Source: Acanthamoeba lenticulata
Lineage: Eukaryota > Discosea > Longamoebia > Acanthamoebidae
Length of the DNA: 64,000 nt
Direction: 5' to 3'
Assembly (NCBI GenBank): GCA_002179805.1
Contig: NAVB01000754.1
Coordinates: 1-64,000 of the forward strand
The position numbers and the translations under genes are program-made. The notes under the pieces were generated by a model. The model was given only the letters and a program-made list of their open reading frames with translations. It did no database searches and was not told where the DNA came from. How positions within the stretch are numbered: position 1 is the stretch's first letter; each line of letters begins with the position of its first letter. This document shows, one piece after another, positions 10,860-21,972 of this stretch.

Positions 10860-13800
10860 TCAGCTGGCGGTGAGCGCAGATAAGAGACCCGTCACAGGAT
10901 CCATCGTCATGACTTCTGGGCCGGGCTGCGTATGAAGCTGATGGCGAGCGCGAAGAGAGCAGCCCAGACACAGACTCACGTGAGTCTTTGAGAAAGAGCA
11001 GACACGAGAAGAAGAAGAAGAAGAAGTACCAGGATTTGGTCAACCGAAAAGACGTCCGCCCGGCAGTTGGGCATGGTGGGCGCCCACGAGCAGAGAACGA
11101 GGAAGTGGCGGAGAGTTTCTGGTTCCCACCGGCCGTGCACGTTCAAGGCAGTCGCGAGCTTGTGCCAGAATCGGTCATCCACGGTGTCTGCCTCGGGCTC
11201 TTCCATGTTGCGTGGCGCTTGGTCAAAAGAGGTTGCGCCTGCTGTTGTCGTGTCAGTGTAGACCGAGGACGCGACAGGCACGGCGCGTGTGTACCCGCTT
11301 GGAAAAACACGGTCTCAAGGACGTCCGAGCTGAGTGCAAAGTGTGCCGCCAGTGCGGCGCTTGACGCACGGGCTTGTACTTTGATCTGGCTGAAGCTTTG
11401 GGTGCATTCAAGCACCAGATGCTCGTCTTGATCGATGCCCGCTTCGGCGGAAAAGTGTATGCGGAGGCGCCCTTGGCCGAAAGGTTCGGTCGAATAGCCG
11501 CCGCAATAGCAGAAGACCGCCGAAGCGGCCTCCACACGGACATTCCTCAGCAGCAACGCGTGCACCGTCGGCAGATCAATCCCGTCAACGGCGCTGCAGG
11601 CCATGTATACTTCACCCAGCTTGAGGCGACACTGTAGGCGACGAACTGTTGAAGAACAACAAGGAGGCGATGAGTGGAGCGAAGCAGAGCCGACAGTATT
11701 TCAGTGCGATACCGACGCCGAGCAAGTGCTCGAGCACTGCGTTGGACGCTGGAGCAAGGTCCGCGCGTGTCTCCGCCAGGACGGTGGAGGGCAGGTAGGT
11801 CTCCCACGCGTTGGTGTCTGCAGAATGCATCGCCATGGGGCCAACCTCTAAAGGGTCGGCCCTGGCAGTGATGACGGAGATGATAATGAACGCACAGGCA
11901 ATGATGGAGGACAACGATCAAGAGAGAAGAGAAGAGAAGAGAAGAGAAGAGAAGAGAAGAGAAGAGAAGAGAAGAGAAGAGAAGAGAAGAGAAGAGAAGA
12001 GAAGAGAAGAGAAGAGAGGAGAAGAGAAGAGAAGAGAAGAGAAGAGAAAGCAAAGCAAGTACATGTGAGAGCCTATCTCATGCGCCTTGTTGATTGGCCG
12101 AGCGTCACAACCTCCGCACTCCAGGAGGAATGATGCGAGCCTGCATTCGTAGTAGGAAGAAGCGCCGGAGGCGTGTCAGACTTGGATCACACACAATCAC
12201 ACGCGCGTGTTCGTTCCTCAGGAGGGCAAAGCGTACTTCCAGGCAGGCAGGTCCACCGCGAGCATTTGCCCCAGACCGTCGAACGTGGGCGCGTAGATTC
12301 CTTTGATGAGCATGTGCTCAGTCGGGGTGGCTACGAACGGCATTCAGTTGCATGCATGCGTGCATGCATGCGTGCACGTCTTGTCAGCCGACAACCACAG
12401 GCAGGCGGGAGATGAAGAGCGAGCGATCCATCACGAAGGGAAGGGAAGAGAAGGGAAGAGAAGAGGGAAGAGGGGACGAGCGAGTACTGTGTTGGGACCA
12501 GTAGTTGACCACGCGCGACCAACCGGAGGAGGCGAGGCCAAGAGCAGAGCGCAGCTTCTCTGAGCTGGTGAAGACGTCGATGTAGGCCATCTCGTCCACA
12601 ATGCTCCTGTCATCCACCTGTCGTCCGCGTCGGCTGCTCTGAAGTTCTCACATAAACAATATCCGTCACCATGTGTCTACAAGATAAAGAATAAAGAATA
12701 AAGAAATTAAAACTTAAAAATAAAACATAAAAATGAAGAGAAAGAAAATAGATATTTTTTGAGTTGGTGTACAAGATGAATGAGAAGTGAGTGTCCTTCC
12801 TCACCACCATCGGCGTCACACAGCTGCAGGAGCGTCTCCAAACGCGCATGCCGTTGAGTACACAGGAACCCTTGCACGCCATGCAGCCCTTGAACAGTGA
12901 ACTGGGTGTCACGACACCGCCAACAACAACACGCATCGTCATCATTGTCATCACCGTCAACGCGCTGGTTGCGTGCTCGCATTTGCATACCTTGGTGGTG
13001 AGGGAGGCGAGGGCGTGGGGATCGCGGCGGTCCTCCGCCACAAGCTCGGAGCCAGCCCAGTAGGCGGCCGACGCGATTGATCTCTGATGAAGCACACCGC
13101 CAACGACCACCGAGAGGGCCTGCAGGCGCATCCAGCCGTCGTGCAACTTGGCCTTCTCCGCATGGTCGGGGTCCGTCCGCTCAAGCAGCTTGGGCTCAAG
13201 CTTGCCTGCCACGAGGAACCTCGTCGCCGGGCTCACAGGACCCGGGGGCGTGACTTGCGCTTCGACTTCTTGCCTCAGCTTGGCCACTTGATTCTCCCAT
13301 TCCGGAAGAGCGGCCTCCGCAAGCTCCATCAGCTCGCCCGGGGTCGGTTCCTCCTCCTCCTCGTCGTCATGGTCGTCACGTTCTTGCTCCTCCTCTTCTT
13401 CTTCATCATCATCATCTTCATGAGAGAGGTCCTGCTCTTCCCCCAAGGTCGTGCCGTCTGCTTCGGACACATCGTTGTCGTCGTCGTCGACATCATCAAA
13501 CTGTAGCAGGTTCGCCCGGAGAAGGTAGCGATCGAACAGATTCCTTGTGGTGGCTGCGTACAACACACGCGCCCACATGATCGAACGCGTCAAAGAAGCA
13601 CGACACGACCGGAGAAGAGGATCTTTGGTGGGGCGGGTACCGAACGCTGGCGACGGCTCGCTGAGCAGGGCGGCCAGGAGCTCGTTCGGAGACTCGAGGT
13701 GCGTCTTCAGGTAGGTGTACAGCCGCCTCGCCACGAACGTGACCTGTGGGCAATAGTACTGCACCGCTGCCGCCATGGCTCGATTGGTCCCGCGGACGGC

Positions 13801-14078
13801 AAGCACTGCCTTGGGCGTCAAACTCCTGCTTCCACCGAAGAGTGATCAGTAGTCAGGGGGCGCCTACCAGGACGGAGAGGAGCCCGCACCTGAGCAAGTG
13901 CCCCAGCACCAGGTCTGGAAGGTCGAGCAGAAGCGACGCGTCGATTGTCTCATTCTCTTCCATTCCGCTAAGCCGAAGCCTCTTTACCGCTTGTGCCTGC
14001 TTATCTTCAACCTGCGTACGCAGCTGGCCGGTCTCTGCACCCTGCGCTTCCTGCTCCGGCGCTAGCGTGCGCTTCATC
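10860..14078 (-). CDS. F-box-like protein, otherwise unrecognised
   Basis: Starts at ATG 14077. Exon 1 and exon 2 join across a GT-AG intron near 13830-13895 to give an F-box-like block, LLLDLPDLVLGHLLRSL followed by LTPKAVLAVRGTNRAMAAAV. F-boxes recruit Skp1-Cullin ubiquitin ligases. Downstream is a long acidic run (codons near 13330-13500, mostly D/E), a helical segment, and several further exons without a known substrate-binding repeat, e.g. SGIYAPTFDGLGQMLAVDL-like sequence near 12240 and VYMACSAVDGIDLPTVHALL near 11560. The last exon ends TMDPVTGLLSALTAS, TGA at 10862-10860. Middle exon borders are approximate. Function beyond the F-box is unknown. Confidence 0.75.
11935..12048. repeat. 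(GAAGA)n microsatellite, about 114 bases
   Basis: Pentanucleotide repeat with one interruption (gagga near 12017). On the minus strand, the sense strand of the F-box gene, it reads TCTTC, all pyrimidine, and falls between exons. Confidence 0.95.
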
Positions 14079-14232
14079 TTGCTGTATCTTCTCTAAATTT
14101 TAAAAACCAGATAATTAGAATTAGGGAATAAATTCACAACATTATTTTGCGAGACAAAGGAAGCGGAATGAAAAAGAAGGGAAAAAGTTGGATTATTGTT
14201 TTGGTTCGTGGAACGTAAAAACCAACTAAGCC

Positions 14233-15837
14233 ATGGAACCAGCAGGGACGCCACACTGGACCTGTGTTCGTTTGGTGGGAGCCTCAACCGCAGGGTTAGG
14301 CCACACTCGCCCCGTGCCTTGCATACGGGCCCTCCAACCCTGGAAACTCTTCTCGGGGTGGGCCGATGCAGACAGCACCATCCCGCGCCTTGTGGACTCG
14401 CTGGACGAAACCTATTTCCTCTCTCAGGCGCGTCACCCATGCTACGCTTTTGTCTCCGACACCGACGTGGTCTTCTTCATGGTGGGCCCCTCCAACGACT
14501 CCCTCGCCGTCAACCTGGAGGTGAGGTGGGGCAACTCCACCAATCTCTGGGTGGTCACCTTTGGCCAAAAGGGACTCTATGTGAGCCAGACGACTGCGGT
14601 CTCAACCACCACCAACGACGGCCATTTGGCCGGGGAGGGTAAGTGGCACAGGATCGCGGTACCACTTGCCAAGTCGGGCGCCGTTCCGCCGAAATGGGGC
14701 TACCGCGGCCCGTGGACACCAATCGAGGTGCACACCAACCTGTTCAATCTGCCCGAAGGCGGTCTGAAGCAGCGGCTCGAGCACCATCACCACAGCCGGG
14801 TACCGCCGGCCCGGTTCTGGAAGGCTCAACGCGGGTACGCCAGCGTCGCTCCCAAGGCCTTGGGCGTGCAATCCCAGACGGCCATCGCCTACCAGTTTGC
14901 CGTCCGCGCCGTCCTGCGCAACAGCGGTTGGAGCGCAGCGCTCGCTGCAGGGCATCCGGGCGCCTTCATATCGCTGATGGGCTTCGAGACCAACAATCCC
15001 TTGCACGACGACTTTAGCAAAAGCGGCGCGCACTTCCACATCGCCGCGCGCGGGGGTGATGTGGAACAAACGACACCACACATCTACCTCGCACCCAACG
15101 GCGGATTTACGCGGGAGATGGGCGGGCAAGGCTGGGCTCTTGGCCAGGTGTTTGGCATCTTCGTGCGCGCCGACGGCTCGGCCCTCGACATCGGCCCGCT
15201 GGCAAAGATCCACCACGCTCGCACGGGCATGTACCTCCACGTACGAAAGACCAAGTGCGACAACCTGGATCCGGCGGTGGCGTGGGACAATGGCAAAGAC
15301 GCCGGGAGCAGCTGGATGGTGCTCCACGACGACCCCGAAACGACTCGCCTGTGTAGCACGCGGTCCTGGAAGTTCCTGCACGTGCGCCAGTCGAGACAGG
15401 GCGATGGCTGCGAAGTGGTGCAGTGGGGCAATGACGCGGACGAGGGCTCCAAGTGGACGCCGACCGGTGGTGCCGGCTTGCGCAGCCAGCGCAGCAACAT
15501 GTACCTGGCTCTGCCCACCGCGCAAAAGGTCAGCAACAGGACGCCTACGGTGCAGGCCGCCCAATCCGAGGCGTGGACATTCCAGTCCATGAACCCAGCC
15601 GGCTTGGAGTATCGCCTCGACCTGTCCTACACTCTGGCTCTGACTTGTGCGCATCCGGATGAAGCGACTGTGCGCATTCTTCGCAACGGCCGCTACTGGA
15701 CAAGCATAACCACGCACGATGACTCTGAGAGAGGCCTGCTCGTGGTCAAGGAAGAAGGACTGCCCACAACCGCCCTCTACCAGTACCATCCCGTCACGGG
15801 AGAACTCATCGACCAGAGGAATGCGCCCACTGCTTAA
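14233..15837 (+). CDS. Intronless beta-trefoil (ricin-type lectin fold-like) protein, unknown function
   Basis: Single exon of 534 residues, ATG in context gccATGg. The C-terminal half has three similar units of about 45 residues typical of a beta-trefoil: IHHARTGMYLHVRKTKCDN.., LCSTRSWKFLHVRQSRQGDG with VVQWGNDADEGSKW, and LRSQRSNMYLALPTAQ with WTFQSM. The QWG element is reminiscent of carbohydrate-binding QxW repeats. The N-terminal half (residues about 40-330) is a beta-rich region of no recognised family, with an HHHH run near residue 180. No signal peptide or membrane segment is seen. A sugar- or glycoprotein-binding role is only an inference from the fold. Being intronless contrasts with most neighbours. 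Confidence 0.75.
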   Translation: MEPAGTPHWTCVRLVGASTAGLGHTRPVPCIRALQPWKLFSGWADADSTIPRLVDSLDETYFLSQARHPCYAFVSDTDVVFFMVGPSNDSLAVNLEVRWGNSTNLWVVTFGQKGLYVSQTTAVSTTTNDGHLAGEGKWHRIAVPLAKSGAVPPKWGYRGPWTPIEVHTNLFNLPEGGLKQRLEHHHHSRVPPARFWKAQRGYASVAPKALGVQSQTAIAYQFAVRAVLRNSGWSAALAAGHPGAFISLMGFETNNPLHDDFSKSGAHFHIAARGGDVEQTTPHIYLAPNGGFTREMGGQGWALGQVFGIFVRADGSALDIGPLAKIHHARTGMYLHVRKTKCDNLDPAVAWDNGKDAGSSWMVLHDDPETTRLCSTRSWKFLHVRQSRQGDGCEVVQWGNDADEGSKWTPTGGAGLRSQRSNMYLALPTAQKVSNRTPTVQAAQSEAWTFQSMNPAGLEYRLDLSYTLALTCAHPDEATVRILRNGRYWTSITTHDDSERGLLVVKEEGLPTTALYQYHPVTGELIDQRNAPTA

Positions 15838-16449
15838 CGCAGCAATGTTGATTCCTTGGTCGAGTAAACTTTAATACGTGCGCTGCAGCGCAACGACACA
15901 CAACACGTGCGTTGCTGTATGTGATCACCTGTCGCTCTGTCAACAATATCGAGCCGCAATCACCAGGCCAATTTATGAGTGAAGACACCAGCTTGCTGAA
16001 CAACCGTTGTGCGCTCAAACTCGAGTCTCTCTTTGAACTTGAAACAACCGTTGTGCGCTCAAACTCGAGTCTCTCTTTGAACTTGTTTGTTCCAAGTTGT
16101 TGTGGCTCATTTAGAGTCCGCGGACCCTAATTGCACCCACCGCTTACATTACAAGCCATCATATGGCTTATTGGCCTTGCAACCAAGCTTTTCTTATTTT
16201 TCTTCTTCTCTCCCTTGAGCTGTCCTCTCCCGGCGGCGCCAAGAAGATCGAAAGCGAAACCTGACCTCTCTCTTTCTCTCTTCGTTTTCTTTTTTAGAGC
16301 GCCTCTGTTGACGTAACTTGGCGCTGCGTTCGCGTCGGGCAAACGGCAAGCGGCGGAAACCTGCTTGGACCAAAAATCTTCACATCACATCAACTCAAAC
16401 GACACTTTTTTCTGCAATTCTTCGCCAGCATCTTGAGGCCTCCCAACCT
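15838..16449 (+). other. Intergenic, 612 bases, between same-strand genes
   Basis: No gene supported. It holds the 3' flank of the beta-trefoil gene, a 41-base direct tandem duplication (separate entry), pyrimidine-rich tracts near 16190-16300 and the 5' region of the zinc-cluster gene. Confidence 0.5.
16001..16085 (+). repeat. Direct tandem duplication, 41-base unit, period 44
   Basis: Two identical copies at 16001-16041 and 16045-16085, each beginning CAACCGTTGTGCGC and ending CTTTGAACTTG, separated by AAA. Confidence 0.95.
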
Positions 16450-19193
16450 ATGCTTCGACATCCACTACATCCTCTGCCACCGGGCCACCTGCCCCAGCAG
16501 CATCCGCCGCCACAACCACAGAAGAGGAAGAGGCGACGCGCCTGTGTGGCCTGCAAGGCCGCCCATGCGGCTTGCGACCGGGGCTTGCCCTGCAATCGAT
16601 GCGTTAATCTGGGCCTGGCTGCCGAGTGTCGCGAATCAGTCCCCGCCTCAGCTGCTGCATCTTCTGCCACTTCTTCTTCTTCTTCTTCTTCCTCCACATC
16701 ACAAACCGCGCCGTCTTCCACTCCAACCACCTCCTCATCTTCCTTACCGCAACCACAGCCCAAGCGCCAGAAGGTGGCGCCCGCCTTCATCTCGCCAGCC
16801 CCACCTGCGGGCGCCACACCGACACCCTTCCTCCTCAACGCCATCCCCATGGCCTCTCCAGCAGCCGCAGCAGGCGCCATTCCACGTACGTGCCGCGAGT
16901 CCCTCAGCAACCTCCCCCCTCTTCAACAGTTGTTGTGTTTTAATTCTTTTTAAAATCATTTTAAAATGATAATTCTAAAACCAATAATGGATATGCAAAA
17001 AATGCTCATCACCGCCACCTGGCTTGCTGTGCCGTGTTGTGTTGTTGTGGTACGCAGTGGTGGGCGGATTCCCACCGGTGGGCGCGCTGCTGCGGCCGCT
17101 CTTCTTCGCCCCGGGACAGCCGCCACCAGCAGCGGCGCCCGCGGCAGTGCAGCCGGTCGCGGCCGGCCAGCCCGCGGCCGACCCGGCCGAGCTCGAGGGC
17201 GGCGGCGGAGGCGGAGGCCAGCACTCGCGCGATCGGGCGGCGACGGCGCCTCCACAGCAGCAGCAGCAGCAGCAGCTGAAGAAGGAGGCCAAGCGCGAGA
17301 AGAAGCGGGCCCGGAAAGAGGCGCAGTTGGAGCGCGAGCGGCGCGTCAACGGCCTCGTCCTCAGCCTTCTCAACGAGATCAAGCTCCTCAAGACCTCCAC
17401 CAAGCAGCTGCGCGGTGAGTCCGGTACGAGGCTCCTCCTGCTCCTCCTCATCCTCTTCCTCCTCCCGACCGGCGTTTGGCTCGTCCTCTTCCTCTTCAAC
17501 ATGACGACGCTCATCATCATCATCATCATCATCAACCTATATCACGATGGCGTAGAGGGCCTGCGGAAGCAGATTGCGTCGATGCAGGCCGAGCGGAAGG
17601 ACTCGCCGCCGTCAGAGCAGATGGAGCCGGCCTTTGGGCGGCCGCTCCTCATCTCGTCCAACTCGTCGGCCAGCTGGATCCCCTACTCCAACCCGTCCCA
17701 GCCGCGCAACATGCCTCCCGGTACCACCACTTCACCCGCTCGCCCCGAGACCGGGTGCGGCGGAGTTTCTAACGCGCACGTCACTGTCGTCTTCCTCGCC
17801 TCCCCCAGTCATCAGCAGCGTGTTCCCGCCCATGTCAGAGGCCAACGTGGCCTTTGTGGTGGATGACGAGGCCAAGCCCTTCTGCCTCATCAAGCGCCTG
17901 GTGCGTCTCTTTCTTTGGTTGGTGGGGAATTGACGCATCTTTTTTATTTGAATAATTTATGTATTAAAAATCAATTCCCCGTTGGCGCTTTTTTGCCATT
18001 GGCTGAATCTCTCTCGTTTGTGTCCAGCCACTTTCCGACGACCGCGTCGCACTGATGCACTCCATGTCGGCCGCCTGGTCACGCGAGCTCCTCTACACCT
18101 CGGTACCGCTTGGCCTCTGGGCCTCTTGTTCACGCGTCCGGACGCGCTCACACGAACGACGGGACATGGGCGCGCACAGGAGGAGCTGACGGGCCAGAGC
18201 ATCCGCAAGGTGGTGGAGGACGCGAGCCTGCGCGAGTCGCGCAACCGCATCAACTCGTTCCACGCCCAGCAGGCTGCGGCGACGAGCAAGGGCCGGAGCT
18301 GCTCTCCGTGCCTCCACCTCCAGCCCCGCTTCGTGCGCAAGGACGGCACGACGTTTGACGCGCTCGTGCGCCAACAGTTCTTCTACGACGCCGTCACGCG
18401 CGAGCCGCTCTGGTCCTTTCTCTGCATCGACGGCATTCGCGACTCCCAACGGTACGGCGTCGCGACTGGGCCTCGGCTTGTCCTCGTCATATCGTGCCAC
18501 GCGCGTTGACTCACGCGTTTTGCGCTCTGCAGTGTCTCGCCGTGCTCGTCGCCGACCATCGGGGCAGAGAACCAGCAGTACCGCAGTGACAGCTCGTTGT
18601 CGTTCTCGTCGGCGTCGACCATCTTTGCTCGGCCGTCGGACGCGCTGCCGTTTTCGTCATCATCGTCATCGTCGTCGTCGTCGTCATCATCGTCGTCTTC
18701 TCCCTCTGTGCTCGGGGCCGCTCGCACTTCGCCGGTGCCCGGCGGGCCGATGGTGTCTCCACCAGGCTCCCATGGCGGCAACAGCCGAAGGTCGTCTTCG
18801 TCGTCCTCAATATCGTCGTCACCACCGCCAGCCACGACGACATCTACGACGGCGACGACCACAGCGTCATCTTCGTCGGCCACCAAGCCGGCGGACTACA
18901 TGTACAGGGACGGGGCGGAGCGGACGAACAGCCGAGAAGAGGCCAGCGCGGGCCGAAGCGGGACGGGCATGCTGTGGAGCAGCTCCCTCATCACGGCCTC
19001 CCATCATGGGCCAGATAGCGCGGGTGGTGGGCCACCGCCGCCGCCGCCGCCACCGCACCAACAACAACAACAGCAGCAGCAACAGCAGCAGCACGGCAGC
19101 CAGAATCCGCAGCGCGGCATGCAACCGCCGCCACTCTCGCCGGCCACGCTCGAGCTCCTCAACTCCCTAAATAACATCCAGTCCTGGCCCTGA
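16450..19193 (+). CDS. Zn(II)2Cys6 zinc-cluster transcription regulator
   Basis: Start at the ATG at 16450, 33 bases into a His/Pro/Gln-rich segment. A basic patch (KRKRRR) runs into a fungal-type binuclear zinc cluster, RACVACKAAHAACD..PCNRC..GLAAEC, with all six cysteines (C-x2-C-x6-C-x5-C-x2-C-x7-C). Exon 2 (from 17061) carries Ala/Pro-rich and Gln runs and a basic coiled coil (RRVNGLVLSLLNEIKLLK), plausible for dimerisation. Later exons at about 17558-17719, 17809-17900, 18028-18100 and 18180-18450 hold a conserved-looking block (SSVFPPMSEANVAFVVDDE..., FVRKDGTTFDALVRQQFFYD) that may be PAS-like as in fungal AcuK/ERT1 regulators, though this is uncertain. The tail is Ser-, Pro- and Gln-rich, as in activation domains, ending NNIQSWP. 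Confidence 0.82.
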
Positions 19194-19239
19194 CTGGCCC
19201 GACTGGGCCGATCAGGCGCTCGAGCGCCACACTTGTACA

Positions 19240-19267
19240 CCATCAAACAAACAAACAAACAAACAAA
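19240..19267. repeat. (CAAA)n microsatellite
   Basis: Short 4-base repeat in the gap between the converging zinc-cluster gene (+) and the next gene (-). Confidence 0.85.
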
Positions 19268-19328
19268 TTTATTCAACACAGCTCTACAAACTTGGTGAAC
19301 TCTCACAACACATGCGCGCGCCTGACTA

Positions 19329-20957
19329 TCAGTTTCCCTCCTTTGGCGCTGTCGGGAAGCCCATGGCCTGGTCGGCGCCAGAGGACTTCATCCACTCGAT
19401 GAGGCCCTTCAGCCTTGATCTCGGCGGCAGCTTGCGGTTGGTGGCCTGCTGGGAGCTCTCGGTGGAGGTCGAGCTGGCGTAGGTCGGCGCCGACCGCGCG
19501 GCGGCGCTCTGGGGCGCGGATCGGCCCCAGGGCGTGGCCTCGCCGGCCGAGGACGAGAGGGAGCCCACCCGGCGGCGCTTGGGCGGCGAACTGACGGCGG
19601 TCTTGGACGACCTGGGTCCCTTGACCTGGTCTCGTTGCTGCTGCTCCTGCTCCTCTTCGCCTTCACTTATGTAGGTGCGCGTCACGCGGCGAGGTCGCGC
19701 TGCTTGTGCGCCTCGGCTGGCATCGGACGTCACCATTCTGTCTGGCTGCCAATCTTCATCATCGTCATTATCATCATGATCCTCGTCGTCCTCATCCTCT
19801 TCGATGCTCCTTGTCCGGCCGATGACTGCAGGAAGCAGGTTGTCGCCGTCGGTGGCGGCGAGGGCGTGCAGGGTGGCGAGAAGCTGAGGAGAGGTTTGCG
19901 GACTCTTGCCCAACGTGGGAGAAGAGTCGGGCGATGGCGAGCCCGAGGCGAGGCTGACCTGGAGCAGAGGCAGCGGATCAAAGACTTCCTCGCAAAACTC
20001 ATTCTTTCCTTGTTGGCCTCCTTCGACATTGTTGTTGGGTGGCGAGTTGGCAGGGCTGCTTCCGCCACTGCCGTGCGTGGCCTTCTCCAGATCCGGCGCG
20101 GCGGCTTCCGCAGCAGTTACGCGGTTCTTCTCTGCCACGAGGTACCACCACCATTTGTTCCTGGAAACAGGATCATATGTCAGATATCCGACATCAAACA
20201 TTGTTGAACAAAGTCGGTTTTTGCATTGGCGTTACCTCTTGAGTTTCGCGTCCTGCGTGTCGACAGACTGGATGATCTTTTGCCAGCCCTGTCGTGTGTT
20301 GTCATCTTGGACTGTTCCTGGCGGCACTACTTGTTGCGATTGAGGAGGATGAGGTTGCGGCTGGGGATGGGGCTGAAGAAGTTGCAGCTTTGGCAGGGGC
20401 GGAGGCGCTTCGACAACCTCGGGAGGGAAGCTCATGTGTTGCGGCCGTTTCGAGGCAGGAGGCTTGCGGGGCACGACCCTGCGGCTGGAGCTCGAGCGCT
20501 TGGTCTTGATGTTGGTGGGCTTGGCCGCAGGTTTTCCCATCGACGCTGCAGCCGCCACAGCCGAGGTCACAGACTCCGGTACTTTGAACGCTCCCCCAGA
20601 AGAGGCAGGACTGGCCTCTTCTGCAGGCGCTGCCGGCGAGGTTGTGGGAAAGACACCCGATTTCGATGATTCGCTCTTGCTGTCCTTCGCATAAACGTGG
20701 TCCGGCACGCTGAAGTTGTACGGCAAGAACAAGGGCGCCTCAACCGTGGGCACTGCAACGACCGCGCCAGGGGCTTCGGTCTGGCGAGGCGACTCCAGCA
20801 TGAGCGGGGACTCAGAAGTGGAGACAGCGAGGCTTGCGAGATCGTTGAGGGCAGGGCTGTCCAGGAACGGCGATGGAGTGATGGAAGGCGAAGAGTGGGG
20901 CTCTGCATCGGGCATGTAGCTAATGTGGTGCACCTCAGAATAGCGGGGCCGTTGCAT
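19329..20957 (-). CDS. Hypothetical Pro/Ser-rich, basic/acidic protein, probably nuclear
   Basis: Two exons join at a GT-AG intron of about 70 bases (20232-20162), giving ..QDAKLKR + NKWWWYLVAEKNRV. The most likely start is ATG 20957-20955 (MQRPRYSEVHHISYMPD), but an upstream exon cannot be excluded. The N-terminal half is rich in P, S and A; a short conserved-looking block spans the splice (GWQKIIQSVDTQDAKLKRNK). The C-terminal half has an acidic run (EDEDDEDHDDNDDDED) and a nuclear-import-like PPKRRRV. The end is GLIEWMKSSGADQAMGFPT. No family recognised. The adjacent gene on the same strand is similar in character. Confidence 0.68.
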
Positions 20958-21318
20958 GCCCAAAGACTGGTCGCCTCCACGCAGGGGATGAGACGTTCAC
21001 TTCTTGTTTGCTTGCGCAATGCGAAAGAAAAGGTTGTGCAATAGTGTAGTTATCGTTAAGTAGCATGGCAGGTGCCTCTTGGAAAATGTTACAATGCATC
21101 ACCTCAAAAGTAGCCTGCACAGCCAAAAAAGGTCATGGATAAAAAACGGATATGGATGTTTATTGGCGGACATTTCCTGGCACACGATCGTGGTTGGCGC
21201 GCACATGTTGCTAAGCGACCTCATGCTAGATGTTTAAAAGGTGGAGTGGGCAACCATCTTTGTATCGATTTTATCTGTCTATGGTCTGAAGTAATACAGG
21301 GAGGCGCAGGGCCAACTT
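20958..21318 (-). other. Intergenic, 361 bases
   Basis: Nothing coding is supported. The region is AT-richer than its flanks and should contain the 3' end of the gene at 21319-21972 and the promoter of the gene at 19329-20957. Confidence 0.45.
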
Positions 21319-21972
21319 CTACAGTAGTTGCTGCGTACACAGCTCCGCCCATGTCATGGGCACTCCCTGCTGCGCAGCTCGGTGATGTGGGCCCAAGCCT
21401 GGGGCAGGCACTGCAGGCGCTAGCGTGTAGCCTGGATAGTACTGGGTAGGAGCTGGCGCTAGGTTCTGCCAAGCAAGAGGAGGCAATGGCATCCACATCT
21501 CTGCGTTCGTGGATCCAAAGCTTGCCGAAGGAAGAAGGAGCTCGTGTACGTCAGGTTGATAGCTCGGTATCGGGACGGTGCCGCTGCAAGAAGCCTCGAA
21601 TAGGGGGGTCTCGGGCATGCTGGAAGTGGAAGGGGTCATCGGGATGATTTGCAGCAGAGGAAGGTCGCAGACGAATGGCTCTAGAGACTGCTCGTGCGCT
21701 GTGGGCCGAGGTGTCTCTTGTGCATGATGTTCCTCATTCAAGTGGCTTCGGTTCCGCTTGCGCGGCTTCTCGTTCTGTTGTTCCTCTTGTTGTGGCTGCT
21801 CGCAACTTCTCTTCTTGTTGTTGGTCCTTGGTCGCCTCTTCCGCCTTCGGGGAGTTATGTCTTCGCCAAACTCGACCCATGCTTGCTGGTTCGCCAGCTG
21901 GAGGAGGAAGTCGTTCACCTGCTTCCTCCTTAGCTCATCGCCGCTCAGGAAGGCATCGCCGAGAGTCGCCAT
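21319..21972 (-). CDS. Hypothetical basic protein, possibly nuclear
   Basis: Single exon of 217 residues, ATG 21972-21970, TAG 21321-21319. The first 40 residues are helical and charged (GDELRRKQVNDFLLQLANQQ, then WVEFGED), followed by a strongly basic stretch TPRRRKRRPRTNNKKR that would serve as a nuclear localisation signal or DNA contact. A Gln/Glu/Lys linker and a Pro/Ser/Leu-rich C-terminus follow, with DLPLLQIIPMTPSTSSMPET. The nearby gene at 19329-20957 contains a comparable DPLPLLQVS followed by a Ser/Pro stretch, so the two may be distant relatives; the likeness is short. No known family. Confidence 0.6.
   Translation of the reverse strand: MATLGDAFLSGDELRRKQVNDFLLQLANQQAWVEFGEDITPRRRKRRPRTNNKKRSCEQPQQEEQQNEKPRKRNRSHLNEEHHAQETPRPTAHEQSLEPFVCDLPLLQIIPMTPSTSSMPETPLFEASCSGTVPIPSYQPDVHELLLPSASFGSTNAEMWMPLPPLAWQNLAPAPTQYYPGYTLAPAVPAPGLGPHHRAAQQGVPMTWAELCTQQLL

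Noticed and set aside
12349..12377. TGCATGCA-type repeat as a regulatory element
   Set aside because: It is a short 8-base microsatellite within the F-box gene region; no evidence of function.
14602..15789. 395-codon minus-strand open frame
   Set aside because: Antisense of the beta-trefoil gene with no recognisable motif.
16318..16449. Earlier start of the zinc-cluster frame
   Set aside because: The upstream extension begins with TTG, not ATG; the first ATG in frame is 16450.
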